A stretch of DNA of 64,000 nucleotides from Intestinimonas timonensis (lineage in GTDB: Bacteria; Bacillota; Clostridia; Oscillospirales; Oscillospiraceae). The stretch covers positions 62,001-126,000 of the forward strand of contig NZ_LR130816.1 in assembly GCF_900626145.1 (NCBI RefSeq), read 5' to 3'. Shown in pieces: positions 59,168-64,000 of this stretch. Under the pieces are notes generated by a model that saw only the letters and a list, made by a program, of their open reading frames with translations, was not told the DNA's origin and did not search any database. The position numbers were made by a program, and so were the translations under genes. How positions within the stretch are numbered: the first letter of the stretch is position 1; each line of letters opens with the position of its first letter.

Positions 59168-59944
59168 ATGGCAAATCGGAAAATATTGTATGGCTACCAG
59201 ATCATACATGGCGATCTGGTCATCCAGGAGGAGGAACGCCTCACTGTTCAAAATGTATTTACCACCTATCTGGCCGGGTTATCCTATCGGGCACTGGCAG
59301 ACCGAATGAATGCGGACAACATCCCTTTCTCTCAGGAATCGCCACTGTGGAACAAGCATAAAATCAAGCGAATGCTGGAAAATCCTCGTTATGCCGGGGA
59401 AAATGGATACCCATCCATCATTGACCAAGATACCTTCCAGCAAGTACAGAATAAGATCGCGGAAAAGACCAGTGGGAAGCTTCCTCGCCGGATGGAATCG
59501 GATGGCTTATGGGCAAAGCTGCGAAGCGGATGCTGTCAGACTCGCCTGCTCCGAACCGGAGGGCCAATCGGGCATACCGGAAACGTCCATCTGAAATGTT
59601 CTGCCTGCAGAAACACATTTGTTGTCGGGAAGGAGGAACTGCTTGCGCAGACGGCACGGCAGCTTGCGGCACATGAAACGCCCGTATGTAAGCCATACGT
59701 GCCCTCTGCGGAGGCCGTTCGCCTGGCCAACGCTATTAACCGGGCGTTGGAACAGCCAGGAGACGGTAAGGAGGCTCTATCCCACATCCTGCAAGGGGCA
59801 GCTGCCCGGTATGCCTGCTGTGATGATGGTGTGGATATGGCTGTAAGCCAAACGCAGCCCGACCAAATCGACTGGGAGCGCTTCGAACGAACGGTTTCCC
59901 ATATCATAATCGGAACAGATAACGCAATTACCGTACACTTCTAA
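59168..59944 (+). CDS. Recombinase-domain protein lacking catalytic domain
   Basis: This 258-residue protein begins ILYGYQIIHGDLVIQEEE, which corresponds to the start of the Recombinase domain, and continues with LSYRALADRMNADNIPFS and KHKIKRMLENPRYAGENG. A partial ribbon has CSACRNTFVVG. There is no resolvase serine domain. It has its own start codon and an intact frame, so it looks like a dedicated accessory protein rather than a fragment; it may steer site choice or directionality by pairing with the two full recombinases. Confidence 0.8.
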   Translation: MANRKILYGYQIIHGDLVIQEEERLTVQNVFTTYLAGLSYRALADRMNADNIPFSQESPLWNKHKIKRMLENPRYAGENGYPSIIDQDTFQQVQNKIAEKTSGKLPRRMESDGLWAKLRSGCCQTRLLRTGGPIGHTGNVHLKCSACRNTFVVGKEELLAQTARQLAAHETPVCKPYVPSAEAVRLANAINRALEQPGDGKEALSHILQGAAARYACCDDGVDMAVSQTQPDQIDWERFERTVSHIIIGTDNAITVHF

Positions 59945-59967
59945 TTAGGAACAGAAAGGACAGCAAA

Positions 59968-61605
59968 ATGGAACAATCAACACTGGAACGCACCGTCCAT
60001 CGTATTCCGGCATCACGGTCCAATGTAGCAGGCAACAAGACGAGACTCCATGGCAGGCAGCGGGTGGCGGCTTACTGCCGGGTCAGTACCGACAGCGAGG
60101 AGCAGATCAACAGCTACACCGCCCAGAAAGCCTACTACACCCAGAAAATTGAGGAGTCCCCAAATTGGGAACTGGCCGGGATCTTCGCGGACGAGGGGAT
60201 CACCGGGACCAGTATGAAGAAGCGCAAAGAGTTCAACCGGATGATCACCGCCTGCAAGCGGGGCGGGATCGACCTCATCCTGACAAAATCTCTCTCTCGC
60301 TTTGCCCGGAACACCGTAGACTGCCTGGAGACGGTGCGGATGCTGAAGGCCAGGGGGATTGGGGTCATCTTCGAAAAGGAAAATATCAATACGCTGACAG
60401 AGTCCAGCGAGTTCCTCATCACCCTGTTCAGCGGCTTTGCCCAGGCCGAGAGCGAATCCCTCAGCTCCAATATCCAGCTGGGCATCCGTATGGCAATGAA
60501 AGAAGGAAAGGTCAACTTCCACTACAGATCCATGCTGGGCTACCAAAGAGGAGGGGATGGCAAGCCGGAGATCGTGCCGGAGGAAGCCGAGGTGGTGCGG
60601 CGGATCTACCGGCGGTACCTGGATGGATGCAGCGAGGGCCAGATCCAGAGAGAACTTACCCAGGCTGGAATCGCCACCGCAAAGGGTGTCAAGGCATGGT
60701 CCCATCAGATCGTGCATAACATCCTCACCAATGAAAAGTATGCGGGAGACGCCCTGCTGCAAAAGACCTTCACCACAGACTGCATCAGCAAGAAGGTCAA
60801 GAAGAATACCGGCGAGTTGCCGCAGTATTACATCAAGGACAACCACCCTGCTATCATCCCGCGGGACATCTACCAGCGGGTACAGGAGGAGATGGCACGG
60901 AGGACCAGCAAGCGAAAGATTCTGCAGAAAAGCGGAAAAACAGAACAGGGCAAGTATTCCGCCAAGTATGCGCTCAGTGAGCGGCTGGTCTGTGGGGAGT
61001 GTGGTTCCCCCTATAAGCGGTGTACCTGGGCCAGGAACGGCGTCAAACGGATCGTCTGGCGGTGCGTCTCCCGGTTGGAATTCGGGAAAAAATACTGCCA
61101 TAACTCGCCTTCCATGGCGGAGGACAAGCTGCATACCGCAATTCTCACGGTACTTAACCGGGTAGTCGAAGCAAGCGATGGCCTACAGGATGAACTGGCA
61201 GAGACGCTCCGAATGGTATGTACCCCGGAAGGGGTCGGTAACAACCTGTTGGAATTGGAGCATGAACTGGAAGCCCTGACCGCACAACAGAACGCCCTGT
61301 TGGATCAGGCGTTAGCCAACATGGAGGATCTGACGATAGCAGAGCAACTCAAGACCCTGCTGGAAGAAAAGCAGAACCTGCAGACACGGATCGATGCGGC
61401 GAAGAAAGAGGCAGCCAACAGAATCAACGAGGACTCACGTATGGCAGAGTACGCAACTTATCTGGAGGAACATCTCAATGGCTTTCCTCACTATGATGAC
61501 GAGGTCGTTCGCAAGATGATTGAACGGGTCACTGTAGTCGATGAGGAAACAATCCGGGTCAAGCTCCGATACAGCGATTTGGAGATTGAACAGACCGTGC
61601 GCTAG
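59968..61605 (+). CDS. Large serine recombinase 2
   Basis: This 545-residue protein has nucleophile Ser40 in VAAYCRVSTDSEEQ and SRFARNTVDCLETVRML. A Recombinase domain (about 185-300; GCSEGQIQRELTQAGIATAK) follows, then a zinc ribbon CGECGSPYKRCTWARNG with a later CVSRLEFGKKYC, and a long coiled-coil region (about 400-500). It differs from recombinase 1 throughout, so it is not a recent duplicate. AGAAAGGA precedes the ATG. It is the last gene of the ICE. Confidence 0.93.
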   Translation: MEQSTLERTVHRIPASRSNVAGNKTRLHGRQRVAAYCRVSTDSEEQINSYTAQKAYYTQKIEESPNWELAGIFADEGITGTSMKKRKEFNRMITACKRGGIDLILTKSLSRFARNTVDCLETVRMLKARGIGVIFEKENINTLTESSEFLITLFSGFAQAESESLSSNIQLGIRMAMKEGKVNFHYRSMLGYQRGGDGKPEIVPEEAEVVRRIYRRYLDGCSEGQIQRELTQAGIATAKGVKAWSHQIVHNILTNEKYAGDALLQKTFTTDCISKKVKKNTGELPQYYIKDNHPAIIPRDIYQRVQEEMARRTSKRKILQKSGKTEQGKYSAKYALSERLVCGECGSPYKRCTWARNGVKRIVWRCVSRLEFGKKYCHNSPSMAEDKLHTAILTVLNRVVEASDGLQDELAETLRMVCTPEGVGNNLLELEHELEALTAQQNALLDQALANMEDLTIAEQLKTLLEEKQNLQTRIDAAKKEAANRINEDSRMAEYATYLEEHLNGFPHYDDEVVRKMIERVTVVDEETIRVKLRYSDLEIEQTVR

Positions 61606-61612
61606 AATAAAA

Positions 61613-61662
61613 GTACGAAGGAATGGCTGTGCTGATGCACTGCCATTCCTTCGTACCTATTT
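61613..61662. terminator. Bidirectional terminator at the ICE right end
   Basis: Stem GTACGAAGGAATGGC / GCCATTCCTTCGTAC, 14-base loop. On the minus strand TTTTATT follows, on the plus strand CTATTT. It separates the recombinase from the convergent 442-residue gene and marks the approximate right edge of the element. Confidence 0.75.
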
Positions 61663-61736
61663 GCAGTTGGCTTTGTCAGTTATGTCGGTAAAGAAAACCA
61701 CGCCCAACGTACAGACTTCCTTTCATCCTGTTCAGA

Positions 61737-63065
61737 TTACGATTTGCTTGGAGCTTCTGACCCAATTTCTAAAAGATCATTCCAGAGTGAGTCAATCTGA
61801 GCAGAATTAAATGTTATTTCAGCGCACAGCTTGTAAAGGCGGCGCTTGTAAACGGTCTCCTTGGCCGCGTATTGGCCCTGGATAAAACAGGCGGTACCGA
61901 AGCAGAACTTCACGGAAGAGATGTCCTCAGAAGGGACTGTGGTCAGTACACAGTCTTTTCGCAGTTTTCCCATCCTGCCCAATATGAAATCGGCCTGATA
62001 ATCATTCCGGTTATAGCGGACGATAACCTCCTTTGTATGCGCAGAAAAAATTGTGCGGAGGATGTCATCGTTGAGCAATTCTGCCAAAAACGGTGCCTGG
62101 ATAAAGATGCGCGGTGCCTTAAAAGCGGCGCAATGGTACAGAATATCCTGAAGTTCTCCGTCCAGCAGCGGGCGGTCGGCGTAATAGGCCGCTTCCAGTA
62201 AATCTGCCCAGTCACTCTGCACTCCACGGAGTTTGAACGCCGCAATCAAGTCGTGGGGCAGTTGTTCCTCCTCCGGGGAAGCGGCGCAAGGACGGTTGGG
62301 CGGAGAGAAGAGGTTCCAGGCACCCAAGTGTCGGCAGTTGAGCTGTTCCGCCAGTACATCTGCATAGGCTTGGATTCCAGACTGGAAGTGAAAGGCCAGG
62401 GAGCGATCCGCCTGATTTAGATATACGAAGCAGAACTCGCGCTGATAGGACAGTGTGTGATAGGAGATATCAAGAATCCGATACAGCTCAGCGCTCTCAG
62501 CAGTACTCTGGAATACCACATTGGCCAGACGGCTCTCTCGGTAAATTACCGCTAGCGTATCGAACTGACTGCGCAGGAATTCCAGATTGAGTGGATACTT
62601 CTCCAGAAGGTATGCCTGCCCCCGCGGCGGCTCCCGGTAGGTGCCCAAGAGGGGCGTATCCGAGACCTCACCGGTGATCTGGTTTACCGATATGCGGCTG
62701 AGCTGGCTGCGCAGGGTCTTGACCTTCTTCTGGCTCTCCAGCACCTTTTTCCCCAAATCAGTCAGGACAATGTCGCCACAGGAAACAGCGGCGAGCTGTT
62801 CACTGTCCAGCTGTGATACGATTTGTAGCATAATACTTTCTGGCAGGCCGAACTGATCGGCAAGATCGGGGAGGGATTTGGAACCGATGCGGATGGCGAT
62901 GAGGACACATTCTTGAACAAAGGAGAGCACCTGGACACGCCGTTCCCAGACAGTCAAGCCTATTTCCTGGACAGGAATATAGACTGGAACCCGACAGATG
63001 AAATCATAGCCGGAAAGCTGCGGAGGAATGTATTTATCAACATTTTTTTGCCATTCAGACAGCAT
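61737..63065 (-). CDS. Unknown 442-residue protein coupled to SF1 helicase
   Basis: The N-terminal part (about 60-110) resembles a winged helix (KSLPDLADQFGLPESIMLQI, then LTDLGKKVLES). The middle and C-terminal parts have no named domain; a C-terminal region (about 300-380) with IFIQAPFLAELLNDDILRTI resembles the phospholipase-D-like or effector regions of some defence proteins, but no HKD motif is visible. Its start overlaps the helicase stop by 11 bases, so the two are one operon. It could be a conflict system or a helicase partner; function unknown. Confidence 0.6.
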   Translation of the reverse strand: MLSEWQKNVDKYIPPQLSGYDFICRVPVYIPVQEIGLTVWERRVQVLSFVQECVLIAIRIGSKSLPDLADQFGLPESIMLQIVSQLDSEQLAAVSCGDIVLTDLGKKVLESQKKVKTLRSQLSRISVNQITGEVSDTPLLGTYREPPRGQAYLLEKYPLNLEFLRSQFDTLAVIYRESRLANVVFQSTAESAELYRILDISYHTLSYQREFCFVYLNQADRSLAFHFQSGIQAYADVLAEQLNCRHLGAWNLFSPPNRPCAASPEEEQLPHDLIAAFKLRGVQSDWADLLEAAYYADRPLLDGELQDILYHCAAFKAPRIFIQAPFLAELLNDDILRTIFSAHTKEVIVRYNRNDYQADFILGRMGKLRKDCVLTTVPSEDISSVKFCFGTACFIQGQYAAKETVYKRRLYKLCAEITFNSAQIDSLWNDLLEIGSEAPSKS

Positions 63066-64000
63066 TTGTAAACTCCTTTATATCGATTTCCTGACAAAAT
63101 TCGGGATGCTCCTGCATATAGCTGAACACATAGGGAAAGCGGTTGCCGGGGATACGGGGATTGCGGAGAAACTTTCCGTCACCGACAATGATCAAGGCCC
63201 GTTTCGCGCGGGAGAAGGCAACATTCAGCCGTGCTTCCTCTTTCAAGAATCCGATACGCCGCTGATTGCTGCTTCGGACGGTGGAGTAGATGATGATGTC
63301 ACGCTGACTGCCCTGGAATGCATCCACGGTGTTGATATCGACTTCAATGTGGCTCAATGGGATTTGCTTGAGGCGGTTCCGGATTAGCTCCAGCTGCGCC
63401 CGGTATGGCGTGATGATGCCGATGGAATACTTCTCCCCTTGAGCGGAGATTTCTTGGTTCAGCCTTTGCAAGCAGCTTTGGATCACAGTGACTTCCAGAT
63501 GGTTGATGTATCCGCGTTGGTGCCCGACGGATTGTTCAAAGCGGGCGGAACCGGCATTGGAGGTGGTTAGCCAGGTGATGGCGCGGTTATTGAGCATGGG
63601 AAGGTTCGTAGTTCGCTCAGATGCCTTAACGCCATTTTGCACTTTACTATCGTAAAAAAGAAAGCTGATGAGATCGCCGATTGCTGGATGCATCCGGTAC
63701 TGGGTGGAAAGCGTCTCTTTACAGCTGTCGGGCAGGATGTCAAACAGTTTCCCGAACCCTGTGTTTTGAAGCTCATCGATCTGGGAAGACTGGAAGCTGG
63801 CTTTGAGGGCATTCCGATCAAAGACCGGTGGCAGTTGCTTGTGGTCGCCCACTAAAATTGCTTTTCGTGCCCGAACCAAGGGAACCATGATTTCCGGCAG
63901 AGTTGCCTTTGCTGCTTCGTCTACAATCACATAGTCGAAGGTCGAGTCACGGACGCGGGGATCCGAAATGACGCCAATGCAAGTACCTACGATAATGGAA
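63055..64000 (-). CDS. SF1 (Upf1-like) helicase, 5' part outside window
   Basis: The visible 315 C-terminal residues carry Walker B/motif II YVIVDEAAKATLPEI, motif III ILVGDHKQLPPVFD, motif IV-like LSTQYRMHPAIGDLISF, motif V VDAFQGSQRDIIIYSTVR and motif VI LNVAFSRAKRALIIVGD. This is the AAA_11/AAA_12 SF1B helicase set. The frame is open through the last base of the window; Walker A lies beyond it. Helicases of this type occur in many defence systems. The 442-residue gene is its downstream partner. Confidence 0.87.
   Translation of the reverse strand, partial: SIIVGTCIGVISDPRVRDSTFDYVIVDEAAKATLPEIMVPLVRARKAILVGDHKQLPPVFDRNALKASFQSSQIDELQNTGFGKLFDILPDSCKETLSTQYRMHPAIGDLISFLFYDSKVQNGVKASERTTNLPMLNNRAITWLTTSNAGSARFEQSVGHQRGYINHLEVTVIQSCLQRLNQEISAQGEKYSIGIITPYRAQLELIRNRLKQIPLSHIEVDINTVDAFQGSQRDIIIYSTVRSSNQRRIGFLKEEARLNVAFSRAKRALIIVGDGKFLRNPRIPGNRFPYVFSYMQEHPEFCQEIDIKEFTNAV

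Larger units (their letters stand above)
7900..61660. mobile_element. Integrative and conjugative element (about 54 kb), serine-recombinase type
   Basis: A contiguous set of conjugation genes (MobC, relaxase, PcfB, VirD4, Maff2, TrbL-like, PrgI, VirB4, NlpC/P60), partition and SSB genes, and a three-gene serine recombinase module at the right end together define an ICE. Boundaries are approximate. The left edge is placed between the tRNA-Leu region and the first element gene, the right edge just after the last recombinase. No att core or direct repeat was identified. Base composition falls relative to the chromosomal left flank and drops further inside the defence insert at 40.5-54.5 kb. Confidence 0.8.

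Noticed and set aside
59168-59944. Pseudogene call for the middle recombinase
   Set aside because: It has an intact frame, its own start, correct spacing to both neighbours and no remnant of a catalytic domain upstream.
61606-61736. Search for a duplicate of the tRNA-Leu 3' end as an attachment repeat
   Set aside because: No stretch matching the tRNA end (for example CCGCCTCGCGCACCA) is present at the right side of the element.
1-64000. CRISPR arrays and insertion sequences
   Set aside because: No regularly spaced direct repeats with unique spacers, and no transposase gene or IS-type terminal repeats were seen.

Overview
The window comes from a GC-rich, gut-type Firmicute, most likely an Oscillospiraceae-like Clostridium (Flavonifractor, Intestinimonas or Oscillibacter relatives). 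That is an inference from codon use and from gene families: orphan-type selenium/molybdenum hydroxylase maturation genes, SpaA-type pilins, Maff2, PrgI and PcfB transfer genes, and serine recombinases. No species can be named from the sequence alone.

Layout. (1) 1-7.6 kb is chromosomal: the 3' part of a DHHW-family secreted protein, an MFS transporter, then a convergent selenium block (yedF, a DUF3343 carrier-like gene, selD, yqeB, yqeC). Divergent from it are a ModE-like regulator and an XdhC-family gene, followed by tRNA-Leu(CAG). (2) About 7.75-61.66 kb is an integrative and conjugative element (ICE). Its left part carries a double RHH protein, a TOPRIM/primase-like protein, a surface module (secreted protein, sortase, 1725-residue SpaA-repeat adhesin), SSB, ParB-like and ParM/ParR-like genes. 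Next comes a compact run of enzyme genes: C5 cytosine methyltransferase, amidoligase, GGCT-like, DUF3846, S-adenosylmethionine synthetase, PP-loop/PAPS-reductase-like, DUF4406, and an N6A/N4C methyltransferase. (3) 28.5-40.3 kb is the transfer region: a hairpin-rich oriT candidate, MobC, relaxase, PcfB, VirD4, Maff2, TrbL/VirB6, PrgI, VirB4 and an NlpC/P60 hydrolase. (4) 40.46-54.55 kb is a visibly more AT-rich, single-direction defence operon of nine genes: two unknown proteins sharing a short motif, a small HTH protein, a RloC/PrrC-like ATPase, HsdM-HsdS-HsdR, an EVE-McrB fusion and McrC. (5) 54.7-61.7 kb holds an HTH regulator, a structured non-coding stretch, a DinG/XPD-type helicase, a 48-residue gene and three recombinase genes, the middle one lacking the catalytic domain. 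(6) 61.7-64 kb has a 442-residue unknown protein coupled to a partial SF1 helicase on the minus strand.

How it fits together. The serine recombinases would excise and integrate the ICE, MobC and relaxase would nick at oriT, and VirD4/VirB4/PrgI/TrbL with the NlpC/P60 lysin would move the strand. SSB, ParB and ParM/ParR would help the circular form persist. The surface adhesin and sortase may promote cell contact. The methyltransferases, the amidoligase neighbourhood and the defence operon are cargo that plausibly governs entry, protection and exclusion of competing DNA.

The most promising unexplained signals are three: the shared QYGNxxTQI motif in the two unknown proteins heading the defence operon, the mobile amidoligase/GGCT/SAM-synthetase/PP-loop cluster, and the adhesin that ends exactly at LPRTGY with no membrane anchor tail. 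Several ICE genes also appear to start at non-AUG codons. All functional calls rest on motif recognition by eye; no database search or structure prediction was run.
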